A program made the translations under genes and the position numbers. A DNA stretch of 64,000 bases. Origin: Butyrivibrio sp. FCS014 (GTDB lineage: Bacteria > Bacillota > Clostridia > Lachnospirales > Lachnospiraceae). Shown here in pieces: positions 53,350 to 62,315 of this stretch. The notes under the pieces were generated by a model, which saw only the letters and a list, made by a program, of their open reading frames with translations, made no database searches and was not told where the DNA came from. Each line of letters opens with the position of its first letter. Position 1 is the stretch's first letter. The stretch covers positions 434,001 through 498,000 of the forward strand of contig NZ_JAHA01000006.1 of NCBI RefSeq assembly GCF_000526935.1. The letters are read 5' to 3'.

Positions 53350-54225
53350 ATGATAAGAAACAAAATAGTTATCTCAGTAATAATATGTCTTCTGACGCTT
53401 GGAACAGCTGCCTGTGGAGCAGGATCAAGTGACGGATTTTTATATACCAAAAGAGTCAGCGATAGCAACGGACAATTTGAACATGGCGAGCTTTATCAGA
53501 AAAGATTCAGCGGTACAAAGAAAGTGGATGATATATATCTGCGCTTCATGACAAAGGTTGATGATGACACAGTACTTGGAGTCTATGGTGAAGGACCGGG
53601 AACAGACAGCTATGTTGCAACTTACAACTTAAAAGAAAAGTCACTCACAAAGATCACACAGGTTGCTAATATTGAAGAACAGAGAATATCCGCTACTTCC
53701 GACCTGTCTACTGTATGTTATGGTGATAAAGATAATGGAATTGTGTTATATGACCTTTCAAGCGGAGAGTCAAAAGTAATAGAAAAACCCACAGGCCTGA
53801 AAGAACCAATGATTACCGGAGATGGGAAGACCATGTTCTATATAAGTGACTGGAATCTCATAACAAGAGAAGTCGGTAAAAAAGTCAGTGGCGGGATCAT
53901 AGCGTCCAATGTCCATACTTATGCACTTTCAAATGACGAAAAGTTTATAATCTTCACAAGACTTGGCCGTGAATATAATTCGATTTTATATAAGCTCGAC
54001 CTTGAAACCGGAGAAGAGACTTATCTGAAGAAACTGGATAATCAGGCGGAAATGATTTCCATATCCTCCGATAATACCGAATTTGCCTATGTGACGTATA
54101 CTACAGCCTTTTTTTCATCCTGGGGCAGGACTGTGCTAAATGTATGCGATCTCAAGACAGGGAAGAGTAAAGTGGCTTTCAAATCAGGTTTTGCTGCCTA
54201 TATTCCTTCAATAATTCTTTTCTGA
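53350..54225 (+). CDS. Putative lipoprotein with propeller-like repeats
   Basis: 291 residues with a signal peptide (VISVIICLLTLGTAAC) ending in a lipobox-like Cys. The rest shows repeated beta units of WD40/PD40 type (ISATSDLSTVCYGD, ITGDGKTMFYISDW, LSNDEKFIIFTR, ISSDNTEFAYVTY), so a TolB-like propeller is likely. The function is unknown. The start chosen is ATG 53350 with TGAGG seven bases upstream rather than TTG 53344. Flanked by terminators on both sides, it is monocistronic. Confidence 0.7.
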   Translation: MIRNKIVISVIICLLTLGTAACGAGSSDGFLYTKRVSDSNGQFEHGELYQKRFSGTKKVDDIYLRFMTKVDDDTVLGVYGEGPGTDSYVATYNLKEKSLTKITQVANIEEQRISATSDLSTVCYGDKDNGIVLYDLSSGESKVIEKPTGLKEPMITGDGKTMFYISDWNLITREVGKKVSGGIIASNVHTYALSNDEKFIIFTRLGREYNSILYKLDLETGEETYLKKLDNQAEMISISSDNTEFAYVTYTTAFFSSWGRTVLNVCDLKTGKSKVAFKSGFAAYIPSIILF

Positions 54226-54256
54226 TTCCTGATCAATAATGGAATAAAACAGTTAA

Positions 54257-54289
54257 ACCCCGGAGTTTATGCGAACTCCGGGGTCTTTT
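54257..54289 (+). terminator. Intrinsic terminator
   Basis: ACCCCGGAGTT pairs with AACTCCGGGGT, followed by CTTTT. Confidence 0.8.
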
Positions 54290-54320
54290 GTCCTAATGAA
54301 AGGAAGTCGTGATACCCCTA

Positions 54321-54388
54321 TTGACATAGTACGACTGTCGTGGTATATTTACTACGACAGATGAAGTACGACAGTAGTAGTACGACAG
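54321..54388 (+). promoter_or_regulatory. PadR-operon promoter with palindromic operator array
   Basis: TTGACA (54321-54326), 17 bases, TATATT (54344-54349). A 24-bp palindrome (54336-54359, half-site TGTCGTGG/ACTACGACA) covers the spacer and -10. Two more AGTACGACAG half-sites lie at 54365-54374 and 54379-54388, 14 bases apart. The arrangement fits autorepression by the PadR-like protein downstream. Confidence 0.75.
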
Positions 54389-54470
54389 ACGTTGCACCGA
54401 CAATCGTAAATGCGCATTACGGTTTCGGAGAAAACATACTGATGACACAGCCACAAGAAAGGATGAAGGA

Positions 54471-54821
54471 ATGGGCGAGATAAGCAGTGATGTAATCCGA
54501 GGTTATAACGACACCATAATCCTTTTCCTGCTTCTGGATTCACCGTCATACGGATATGAGATATCCAAGAAGATAAAGAGCATATCCGAGGAGAAGTATC
54601 TGATCAAGGAGACCACACTATACTCGGCCTTCACCAGAATGGAGAAGAACGGATACATCGAATCCTATACACAGAATTCAGAGAGCGGCAAGAAGAGAAC
54701 CTATTACAGGATAACGGATCAAGGGCGCAGTTATTACCGCGAAAAATGTGAGGAATGGAATCTTACTAAGGAAGTTATAGAGCACTTTATAACTGAAGGA
54801 GGGGAAAATGGAAACTCTTAA
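54471..54821 (+). CDS. PadR-family transcriptional regulator
   Basis: 116 residues with a winged helix: ILFLLLDSPSYGYEISKKI is the family's opening, then a recognition region with LIKETTLYSAFTRMEKNGYIES and the wing SGKKRTYYRITDQGR. It likely represses its own operon through the palindromes just upstream. The operon's next members are a DUF1700-like membrane protein and a DUF4097-like protein, the standard grouping in Firmicutes. It overlaps the next gene by 14 bases. Confidence 0.92.
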   Translation: MGEISSDVIRGYNDTIILFLLLDSPSYGYEISKKIKSISEEKYLIKETTLYSAFTRMEKNGYIESYTQNSESGKKRTYYRITDQGRSYYREKCEEWNLTKEVIEHFITEGGENGNS

Positions 54822-55794
54822 GAATTATCTTGAATCAATGTTTGCAAGTCTGCCTAACACCGTAGAGGTGCTTAAGGCCAAAGAGGAACTTTATACAATG
54901 ATGGAGGACAAGTACAACGAGCTTATCGCAGAGGGCAAGCCCGAGAACGAGGCTGTCGGGATCGTGATCTCAGAGTTTGGCAATCTTGATGAAGTGGCAG
55001 AGTCCATCGGAATCGGACAGATGCTCCAGGAATACACCTATGTTGACAGGAATCAGATCCCTTCAGAGGAAGCGGAAGAGTATGTTCAGCAGTACAGCCA
55101 GCACAGGTTCTGGATTGGCCTTGGGGTTATGCTCCTTATCTTTTCACCCATGAGTATAATTATCACATCGATGGCCAGGATCGGAGCTTTCGAAGTCATC
55201 GGAGTTGCTTTCTTCTTCCTGATGATAGCAGCAGGCGTAGGTATTATAGTTTTTACCAGCATCAATATGAGCAAGTGGAAATATCTGGATGAGCAGCTTT
55301 GCTGCATCGATTACGCAACAGCCAATCAGCTCAAGCTTGAGAAGGAAGCCCACAGAGCAGACAAGGCGCTTCTTTTGACAATAGGCATTGCACTGTGCAT
55401 CCTGAGCGTCGTTCCTGTTATCTTATTCAGTTCTCTTTTCAAGAACTTTGTGTTTACAGAGGGTATCGGACCCGCTCTTATATTCGTCTTCGTTGGAATC
55501 GGCGTAATGATGATCATTTTTGCCGGCGGAAGAGAGACAGCTATCAACAAGCTTCTTGCCCTCAATGACGCGCACACCGTATCCGGCTCCTACAGAAAGG
55601 GCCAGGATATGCCTGACAGCTACATAAATCCCGGGATCGCAGGCTTCATGAAATCCTACTGGACCATTATAACCTGCGTATATCTCATCTGGAGCTTTTT
55701 GACCTTCGACTGGCACATCACCTGGATCATCTGGCCTGTTGCAGCCATAGCCAAGACAGTTATCTGGAACATCTGGGGTGCAAGAGAGGAGTGA
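54808..55794 (+). CDS. DUF1700-like membrane protein with permease-prefix domain
   Basis: Residues 1-70 (NYLESMFASLPNTVEVLKAKEEL, then EGKPENEAVGIVISEFGNLDEV) are the cytoplasmic helical prefix found in PadR-linked membrane proteins. Six or so transmembrane segments follow (about 95-325). The biochemical function is unknown. Family members are linked to envelope stress responses. The ATG 54808 has GAAGGAGGGG directly upstream, inside the padR gene. Confidence 0.82.
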   Translation: METLKNYLESMFASLPNTVEVLKAKEELYTMMEDKYNELIAEGKPENEAVGIVISEFGNLDEVAESIGIGQMLQEYTYVDRNQIPSEEAEEYVQQYSQHRFWIGLGVMLLIFSPMSIIITSMARIGAFEVIGVAFFFLMIAAGVGIIVFTSINMSKWKYLDEQLCCIDYATANQLKLEKEAHRADKALLLTIGIALCILSVVPVILFSSLFKNFVFTEGIGPALIFVFVGIGVMMIIFAGGRETAINKLLALNDAHTVSGSYRKGQDMPDSYINPGIAGFMKSYWTIITCVYLIWSFLTFDWHITWIIWPVAAIAKTVIWNIWGAREE

Positions 55795-55798
55795 TATC

Positions 55799-56566
55799 AT
55801 GAAATACTTTATGCCTGTACTTGGACTTGTTACCATTATCTGCATCATTGCAGGAACATACATGCATGTGGGAGGCGGTTTAAGCTTCTTTGATAAGCCA
55901 ATTATTTCTCTGGGCTCCGGCTCTGATAAATCCTCCGAGGGAAAAGATATATCTTTTTCCGAAAGTTATGAGAATGTAGATAAGCTTGATATAAACATGG
56001 CCTTCGGAGATGTGACCATTATTGAAGGAAGTGATCTTAATGTAAACTTTGAGGGTCACAGCGATCTTACCCCCGAGGTGAAGGTTGAGGACGGTAAGCT
56101 TTATATCAAGCAGACAAAGAAGGTTAAGGTCAAGGGCATTGATCTTAGCAAATACAAGAGCCAGCTTACAGTGACGGTTCCTTCTTCTGATAAGTTTGAG
56201 AGAGTTGAGGCGGATCTTGATATGGGGAATCTTAAGATAAGCGGCCTTATCTGTAAGAAGCTTGAAGTTGACATGAGCATGGGAGATCTTGATATTGCGG
56301 ATACTGCAGCAGACACCATTGAGGCAGACAACGACATGGGCGCTTGCAAGATCAGGGAATGTAAGTTTGACAAGCTGAAAGCAAACTGCGACATGGGAGA
56401 CATCCAGGTTAATGTTGAAGGTGATGTTGACGACTATGCCATCACCGCAAAATGCGATCTTGGACGTGTTAACATTGATGGTGATGACAAAGGAGATAAA
56501 TATTCTGTTAAGGGAGATAAGGAGATCACACTAAACGTGGCTATGGGCAATATTGATGTTAACTAA
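55799..56566 (+). CDS. DUF4097-like beta-solenoid surface protein
   Basis: 255 residues. One N-terminal transmembrane helix or signal anchor (about 4-24) is followed by repeated strands with the recurring unit DMGxLxI or MGDxxI (DLDMGNLKISG, DMSMGDLDIAD, DNDMGACKIRE, CDMGDIQVNV, VAMGNIDVN), typical of DUF4097 right-handed beta structures. It is last in the PadR operon, with AGAGGAG upstream of ATG 55799. The role is unknown, probably envelope-associated. Confidence 0.82.
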   Translation: MKYFMPVLGLVTIICIIAGTYMHVGGGLSFFDKPIISLGSGSDKSSEGKDISFSESYENVDKLDINMAFGDVTIIEGSDLNVNFEGHSDLTPEVKVEDGKLYIKQTKKVKVKGIDLSKYKSQLTVTVPSSDKFERVEADLDMGNLKISGLICKKLEVDMSMGDLDIADTAADTIEADNDMGACKIRECKFDKLKANCDMGDIQVNVEGDVDDYAITAKCDLGRVNIDGDDKGDKYSVKGDKEITLNVAMGNIDVN

Positions 56567-56598
56567 GCCCTCTTTTCGTAAGTGGGATTCCATATATG

Positions 56599-56646
56599 GC
56601 CCGTCAGGGCAGGTCTTATACCTGCTTTGGCGGGCTCCTTTTTTTC
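56599..56646 (+). terminator. Intrinsic terminator of the PadR operon
   Basis: GCCCGTC..GGCAGGT pairs with ACCTGC..GGCGGGC, followed by a T-rich tail. Confidence 0.78.
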
Positions 56647-56756
56647 TTTTGTTTTTAGATATTCTTTACAAATTGAGTGCATTTAACATGTTAAACTTGT
56701 ATAAATGCCGGGGAGGTCCCGGCCACGGAAAACGATGTTTTTATAGGGGAAAAGAA

Positions 56757-57521
56757 ATGAGAAAGAATCTGTTGTTTGCACTTGTAACTGCAATGGCGCT
56801 TGGATCAACGGCCTGCGCAGCAGGTGATGTTACTGAGAGTAATGCTTTATCGGGGACGATTTTGGAAGAGACGGCGCAGGAGGAAACTGCCGCGGAAGAA
56901 ACTACTGAAACTTTGGAAAACACGCAGGGGCAGGAACAGCCAGACGAACAGGCACAGCAGCATGAGCAGGCACATCATAATAGGGAAGACTTTCTTCCCA
57001 TGTTTTCCTATAACATGGTTCTGGCGGACCTTGGCTATGACCCTTTGGAGGCAGCAGCCTACGACTATCTTGCCTTTGAGTATAACAGGGTAAGCGACGT
57101 TGACCACGTGCTTATCCCTTATGCGAAGATAGTTGATATTGATGAGGATAACCCTGAGGACATTCTTCTCTACGGCGACTATTATCTTTGGGAATTTGAG
57201 AAGCAGGATGATACCCTGGTGGCCGTATCCGGCGGACATTGCCCCGGAATAATCCATCTTGAGCGATTCGGTGAAGGAGAAAACGCTTCCTACTCACCTG
57301 TAGGTACCATGGATGAAGCCTTTACCGATGAGGATGCCAAGGATCTTTTCGGTGAGTACTATGACCGGTACGTTGAGATAGCTTCCGATGATGAGACCAG
57401 GGACAAAGAATATGCTCTTGTGATCGCAGATTATGTGAAGGCCAACAAGCTTAAGGTTACAAAATATCAGTTCGGAGGGGAAGATGCAGTGAAGCTTCCC
57501 GAATCAAGACTGGGACAATAA
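56757..57521 (+). CDS. Secreted lipoprotein-like protein, unknown
   Basis: 254 residues. A signal peptide (LLFALVTAMALGSTAC) ends in a possible lipobox Cys. A Glu/Gln-rich linker (EETAQEETAAEET, then QGQEQPDEQAQQHEQ) is followed by a compact alpha/beta domain (about 75-250) with HVLIPYAKIVDIDEDNPEDI. I do not recognise the family. The start is ATG 56757 after AGGGGAAAAG. The longer frame from 56553 overlaps the previous gene and terminator. Confidence 0.7.
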   Translation: MRKNLLFALVTAMALGSTACAAGDVTESNALSGTILEETAQEETAAEETTETLENTQGQEQPDEQAQQHEQAHHNREDFLPMFSYNMVLADLGYDPLEAAAYDYLAFEYNRVSDVDHVLIPYAKIVDIDEDNPEDILLYGDYYLWEFEKQDDTLVAVSGGHCPGIIHLERFGEGENASYSPVGTMDEAFTDEDAKDLFGEYYDRYVEIASDDETRDKEYALVIADYVKANKLKVTKYQFGGEDAVKLPESRLGQ

Positions 57522-57571
57522 GCGTAAATCCGCCCCTTCAAAAATATACTTTTTGGTGCAATCATTTTCCT

Positions 57572-57599
57572 TTGTACAGAACATTTTTTGTGGTAGAAT
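57572..57599 (+). promoter_or_regulatory. Promoter of carB
   Basis: TTGTAC (57572-57577), 16 bases, TAGAAT (57594-57599) with an extended -10 TGG just before it. No PyrR-type attenuator is visible in the short leader. Confidence 0.65.
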
Positions 57600-57639
57600 G
57601 TTTTGAAGAAAAATTGAACAGAGTTGAAAGGGGAGCACC

Positions 57640-60600
57640 ATGGCACAGAGAACAGATATTCACAAGGTACTGATAATTGGGTCGGGGCCAATTGTCATCG
57701 GACAGGCATGTGAGTTCGACTATTCCGGAACTCAGGCCTGCAAGGCTTTAAGAAGTCTTGGATATGAAATCGTACTGGTTAATTCCAATCCCGCGACCAT
57801 CATGACAGATCCCGAAATGGCGGATAAGACTTACATCGAACCGCTTAACGTGGAGAGAGTGACCGCTGTCATTGAGAAGGAGAGACCCGATGCACTTCTG
57901 CCGAATCTTGGCGGACAGTCAGGACTTAACCTTTGTGCCGAGCTTTATAAAGCTGGTGTTCTCGATAAATATAATGTTAAGGTTATAGGCGTTCAGGTAG
58001 ACGCCATTGAACGAGGCGAGGACAGGACCGAGTTCAAGAATACAATGAATATGCTGGGCATAGAGATGGCCAGGTCCAAGGCTGTCTACAGCGTTGAGGA
58101 AGCTCTTGAGGAAGCCGATATCCTTGGCTATCCCGTTGTTCTTCGTCCCGCATATACCATGGGAGGCGCCGGCGGCGGCCTCGTATATAACAAAGAAGAG
58201 CTGCAGACTGTTTGTTCAAGAGGCCTTCAGGCTTCCATCATCCACCAGGTACTGGTTGAGGAATCTATCCTTGGATGGGAAGAACTGGAGCTTGAAGTTG
58301 TTCGTGACAAGGACAACAACATGATCACAGTCTGCTTTATTGAAAATGTAGATCCTGTGGGAGTTCATACCGGTGATTCTTTCTGCACCGCTCCCATGCT
58401 TACCATTGACGAGGACCTCCAGAAGGAGCTTCAGCGTCAGGCCTACAAGATAGTTGAACATATCGGTGTCATCGGAGGCACCAACGTTCAGTTCGCTCAT
58501 GATCCCAAGAGCGGACGTATCATAGTCATTGAAATCAATCCCAGAACATCTAGATCATCAGCCCTTGCAAGTAAGGCAACAGGTTTCCCCATTGCTCTTG
58601 TTTCAGCCAAGCTTGCTACAGGTCTTACCCTTGCAGAGCTTCCCGATTCCAAGTTCGGAACTCTGGATAAGTACGTTCCAAACGGAGATTACGTTGTTGT
58701 TAAGTTTGCACGCTGGGCCTTTGAGAAGTTCCATGGCGTACAGGACAAGCTCGGTACCCAGATGCGTGCCGTAGGCGAAGTCATGAGTATTGGCAAGAAC
58801 TTCAAGGAAGCCTTCCAGAAGGCAATCCGCTCCCTTGAGAAGGACCGTTACGGTCTGGGCGGAATCGAGAAATTCGAGAAGATGGACAAAAAAGATCTTC
58901 TCATCAGGATCAACGAAGCTTCCTCCGAGCGTTACTTCCTTATGTATGAAGCCATGAAGAAGGGCGCTACCGTAGAAGAACTCCATGAGATCACCAAGGT
59001 TAAGCACTACTTCCTTGAGCAGATGAAGGAACTGGTAGACGAAGAGCAGCAGCTCATTGATGAGAGCAAGGGAAGCGTACCTTCTGCAGATGCTCTTATC
59101 AAGGCCAAGGAGGACGGTTTCTCCGACAGATATCTTGCAAAGATGCTCGGTGTTTCCGAGGATGATATCAGAAAAGCCAGAGAGGATGCAGGCCTATCTG
59201 AGAAGTGGGACGGCGTTCACGTATACGGAACCGATGGCAGCGCTTACTACTATTCTACTTATAAGAAGGATGCTTCTCTTGAGAATCCCGATGCAGGCAG
59301 CGCAGCTGATGCTAAGAAGATCATGATCCTTGGCGGCGGTCCCAACAGGATCGGTCAGGGCATCGAGTTTGACTACTGCTGCGTACATGCAGCCATAGCA
59401 CTCAAGAAGCTGGGCTTTGAGACCATTATTGTAAACTGCAATCCCGAGACAGTATCAACGGATTATGACACCTCAGACAAGCTCTACTTCGAGCCCCTTA
59501 CTCTTGAGGATGTTCTTCAGATCTACCGCAAGGAGAAACCTCTTGGAGTTATCGCTCAGTTTGGCGGACAGACGCCTCTTAACCTGGCAGCCAAGCTTAA
59601 AGAAGAGGGTGTCAACATCCTTGGCACAACTCCCGAAGTTATCGACCTTGCCGAGGACAGAGATCAGTTCCGTCTCATGATGGAGAAGCTTGGAATCCCC
59701 ATGGCTGAGGCAGGTATGGCTTCAGATGTAGAGACAGCCAAGGAGATAGCAGCAAGGATCGGATATCCTGTAATGGTTCGTCCTTCCTTCGTTCTTGGCG
59801 GCCGCGGCATGGAGATAGTAAGAGACGAAGAGAGCATGGAGGGCTACATGAGAGCCGCCGTTGGCGTAACTCCCGACAGGCCCATCCTTATAGACAGATT
59901 CCTGCAGAATGCCCTTGAGTGCGAGGCAGATGCCATCAGCGACGGAACCCATGCTTTTGTTCCCGCTGTTATGGAGCATATCGAGCTTGCAGGTATTCAC
60001 TCAGGAGACTCAGCCTGCATCATACCTTCCAAGCACATCTCCAAGGAGCACCTTGAGACCATCGAGGAGTACACCAGGAAGATCGCTGTAGAGATGAACG
60101 TTGTGGGACTTATGAACATGCAGTACGCCATTGAGAACGGCACTGTATACGTTCTTGAAGCCAATCCCCGTGCATCCAGGACAGTTCCGCTGGTTTCCAA
60201 GGTTTGCGGCATCAAGATGGTGCCCATTGCTACAGACATCATTACCTCAGAGCTTACAGGCAGAAAGTCACCTGTACCTGAGCTTATAGAGAACAAGAAG
60301 ACCACCGAGCCTGAGTACTACGGAGTAAAAGAGGCAGTGTTCCCCTTCAATATGTTCCCTGAAGTTGATCCTGTTCTCGGACCCGAGATGCGTTCAACAG
60401 GTGAGGTTCTTGGTCTTGCCAAGACTCCCGGTGAAGCCTTCTTCAAGGCAGAAGAGGCAGCAGGCATGGCTCTTCCTCTCAAGGGAGCAGTGCTTATCTC
60501 TCTTAATACCGCAGATAAGCCACATGCAGCTGAGCTTGCAAAGAGCTTTGCCGACAGCGGCTTCAAGATCTATGCAACAGGCAGAACCCATGAGCTTATC

Positions 60601-60885
60601 ACCGAGGCCGGAATTGAAGCTAAGAAGATAATGAAGAATTACGAGGGCGGAAGACCCAACGTAGAGGATGTTATCAAGAACGGCGAAGTACAGCTGGTTA
60701 TCAATACACCTATCGGCCGCAGGGCAGCCCACGACGACGGTTACCTCAGAAGAGCAGCCATCAAGGCCCGCATCCCTTACATCACCACAGTAGCAGCCGG
60801 CAAGGCAGCCGCAGAGGGAATCAAAGAGGTTCTTGAGAAGGGCTGCGGCAACATCAAATCCCTTCAGGAATATCACAATGCTTGA
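57640..60885 (+). CDS. carB: Carbamoyl-phosphate synthase large subunit
   Basis: Makes carbamoyl phosphate from ammonia, bicarbonate and two ATP for pyrimidines and arginine. 1081 residues with two homologous ATP-grasp halves: the first starts KVLIIGSGPIVIGQACEFDYSG and the second KIMILGGGPNRIGQGIEFDYCC. They are joined by the oligomerisation domain and end in an MGS-like allosteric domain (about 940-1075). A full-length enzyme with no gap. The glutaminase subunit gene carA, normally just upstream, is absent here; the upstream gene is an unrelated lipoprotein. AAAGGGGAG precedes the ATG. It overlaps cinA-C by 8 bases. Confidence 0.96.
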   Translation: MAQRTDIHKVLIIGSGPIVIGQACEFDYSGTQACKALRSLGYEIVLVNSNPATIMTDPEMADKTYIEPLNVERVTAVIEKERPDALLPNLGGQSGLNLCAELYKAGVLDKYNVKVIGVQVDAIERGEDRTEFKNTMNMLGIEMARSKAVYSVEEALEEADILGYPVVLRPAYTMGGAGGGLVYNKEELQTVCSRGLQASIIHQVLVEESILGWEELELEVVRDKDNNMITVCFIENVDPVGVHTGDSFCTAPMLTIDEDLQKELQRQAYKIVEHIGVIGGTNVQFAHDPKSGRIIVIEINPRTSRSSALASKATGFPIALVSAKLATGLTLAELPDSKFGTLDKYVPNGDYVVVKFARWAFEKFHGVQDKLGTQMRAVGEVMSIGKNFKEAFQKAIRSLEKDRYGLGGIEKFEKMDKKDLLIRINEASSERYFLMYEAMKKGATVEELHEITKVKHYFLEQMKELVDEEQQLIDESKGSVPSADALIKAKEDGFSDRYLAKMLGVSEDDIRKAREDAGLSEKWDGVHVYGTDGSAYYYSTYKKDASLENPDAGSAADAKKIMILGGGPNRIGQGIEFDYCCVHAAIALKKLGFETIIVNCNPETVSTDYDTSDKLYFEPLTLEDVLQIYRKEKPLGVIAQFGGQTPLNLAAKLKEEGVNILGTTPEVIDLAEDRDQFRLMMEKLGIPMAEAGMASDVETAKEIAARIGYPVMVRPSFVLGGRGMEIVRDEESMEGYMRAAVGVTPDRPILIDRFLQNALECEADAISDGTHAFVPAVMEHIELAGIHSGDSACIIPSKHISKEHLETIEEYTRKIAVEMNVVGLMNMQYAIENGTVYVLEANPRASRTVPLVSKVCGIKMVPIATDIITSELTGRKSPVPELIENKKTTEPEYYGVKEAVFPFNMFPEVDPVLGPEMRSTGEVLGLAKTPGEAFFKAEEAAGMALPLKGAVLISLNTADKPHAAELAKSFADSGFKIYATGRTHELITEAGIEAKKIMKNYEGGRPNVEDVIKNGEVQLVINTPIGRRAAHDDGYLRRAAIKARIPYITTVAAGKAAAEGIKEVLEKGCGNIKSLQEYHNA

Positions 60886-61378
60886 AAATACGGTTCGTGA
60901 GAAATACACAAGAATAACAAATACCCTGATAAGCAAGCAGCTCTCCATTACCACAATGGAGAGCTGTACTTCAGGACAGATAGCATCCCTTATTACGGAT
61001 ACCGAAGGCTCTTCGGCCATAATGAAGGGAGCTTTTGTCACATACAGCAATGAAGCCAAGATAAGGTGCGGAGTCAGCGTCGATGTGATCAACAAATTCG
61101 GAGTCTATTCCGGGGAAACGGCTTCGGAAATGGCGATGGCCTGCAGAAACTTCTACGATGCTGATATAGGAATTGGTGTTACAGGAAGCTTTGGAAATAT
61201 TGATCCAAATAATGAGGACAGCGTTCCCGGAGAGGTGTACTTTGCCATCGCCACAAGATACGGGACAGAGGAGCACTTCAGTAAAGTCCCCGGCCAGTCC
61301 TCGAGGCTTGACTACAAGCTCTATATGGCAGATGTAATTGCAGATGCCCTTATGGAAGAGCTGGGCACGGATGCATGA
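60878..61378 (+). CDS. CinA C-terminal domain protein (NMN amidohydrolase type)
   Basis: 166 residues, a stand-alone CinA-C/PncC domain, which typically deamidates nicotinamide mononucleotide. Family motifs are TMESCTSGQIASLITDTEGSS, GAFVTYSNEAKI, YSGETASEMA and GVTGSFGNIDPNN. The usual motif GPGG is altered here to GSFGN. The start is ATG 60878, overlapping the carB stop by 8 bases. The longer frame from 60833 lies wholly within carB. Confidence 0.85.
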   Translation: MLENTVREKYTRITNTLISKQLSITTMESCTSGQIASLITDTEGSSAIMKGAFVTYSNEAKIRCGVSVDVINKFGVYSGETASEMAMACRNFYDADIGIGVTGSFGNIDPNNEDSVPGEVYFAIATRYGTEEHFSKVPGQSSRLDYKLYMADVIADALMEELGTDA

Positions 61379-61441
61379 AGAATAGATACATGAAGCATGT
61401 GGGAATGGGATTACGTTGATTTGATTAGATATGGAGGTTTC

Positions 61442-61831
61442 ATGAGAGTACTGAACATTGAAGATACACCAATCAAGCATCGCAAGATCAGAGATGTCCT
61501 GGAAAGCTGCAGGATTACGGACATAGACCGTGTGGGATATCTTGATGAAGGCATATCCGCATACAAGGAGTCGATAGCCTCCGGAAACCCCTACGATCTT
61601 GTTATCACCGACATGTGGTATCCGCCGACCCGGGGAGCCGACGAAGAGAAGTGCGGAGATAAGCTTGTGGAGATTGCTCTTAAAGAGAAGTGGGACGTAC
61701 CCATAATCATCTGCTCCAACCAGAATTACAGCTATCCTGAGATCTTCGGGACGCTGTACTTCTCAGACAACGTAGACTGGGAAGGCCAGCTCAGACAGTA
61801 TATAGAGCAATTAAGAAAGCCGTCGTCGTGA
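61442..61831 (+). CDS. Stand-alone receiver-like domain
   Basis: 129 residues with a receiver-like fold: an acidic residue pair in VLNIEDTP, a probable phospho-Asp in LVITDMWYPP, and the strand VPIIICSNQ where Ser replaces the usual Thr. A clear Lys at the last conserved position is not evident. There is no output domain. The start is ATG 61442 with GGAGG upstream. It might be a degenerate response regulator. No kinase lies beside it. A hairpin covers its stop codon. Confidence 0.65.
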   Translation: MRVLNIEDTPIKHRKIRDVLESCRITDIDRVGYLDEGISAYKESIASGNPYDLVITDMWYPPTRGADEEKCGDKLVEIALKEKWDVPIIICSNQNYSYPEIFGTLYFSDNVDWEGQLRQYIEQLRKPSS

Positions 61832-61839
61832 CGGCTTTC
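61815..61839 (+). terminator. Weak hairpin over the stop codon of the receiver gene
   Basis: GAAAGCCGTC pairs with GACGGCTTTC around CGTC(GT). The T run is only three bases, so termination would be weak. Confidence 0.4.
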
Positions 61840-61863
61840 ATTAACTTCCGGAACAATGTAGTT

Positions 61864-62238
61864 CTAACATACGGTTACTGCCCGTTGGGCAAGGAACCTG
61901 CGTTGATATTTTGATAATAAAGGAGTATCAGTACTACCGTGGATTTCACTGTGGTACTGATTCTTTTTTGAGGGAAGATATCGGACTATTGCACCTGCGT
62001 CGTAACAGTTTTTTACATATACAGATACGATGTTTCCGGTAAATCTCTTTTTCATGTCTGAAATGACTTCAGAATCAGTTCTGTAATTCACGCGATCGAC
62101 AGATAGTCCTTTAGGATCAGCAAATGCAGCAGATGATATGGTTCCATCTTTTTTCCAAAACATGTCCATGACATCCGGCGGATATACGGCACGATATAAC
62201 TTTTCTGTCTCTTTAAATTCATTATCCAATGGACTCAA
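61864..62238 (-). CDS. Unknown 124-residue protein
   Basis: Not recognised. A soluble alpha/beta protein with MKKRFTGNIVSVYVKNCYDAGAIVRYLPSKKNQYHSEIHG as its most ordered part. The frame opens at TTG 62238 with only a weak AGG upstream, and base composition is more AT-rich than its neighbours. It lies on the strand opposite to the flanking genes. It could be a recent arrival or a small orphan gene. Confidence 0.5.
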   Translation of the reverse strand: MSPLDNEFKETEKLYRAVYPPDVMDMFWKKDGTISSAAFADPKGLSVDRVNYRTDSEVISDMKKRFTGNIVSVYVKNCYDAGAIVRYLPSKKNQYHSEIHGSTDTPLLSKYQRRFLAQRAVTVC

Positions 62239-62315
62239 TCGGACCTAAACCTGCGGTTAATGGTTTCTTCCGGCAATTCGTCCTATGATAAACTCATAAG
62301 GAGGAGATTGCCCTT

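Noticed and set aside
56553-56756. N-terminal extension of the lipoprotein at 56757
   Set aside because: It would cross the terminator and overlap the DUF4097 gene. The signal peptide begins at 56757.
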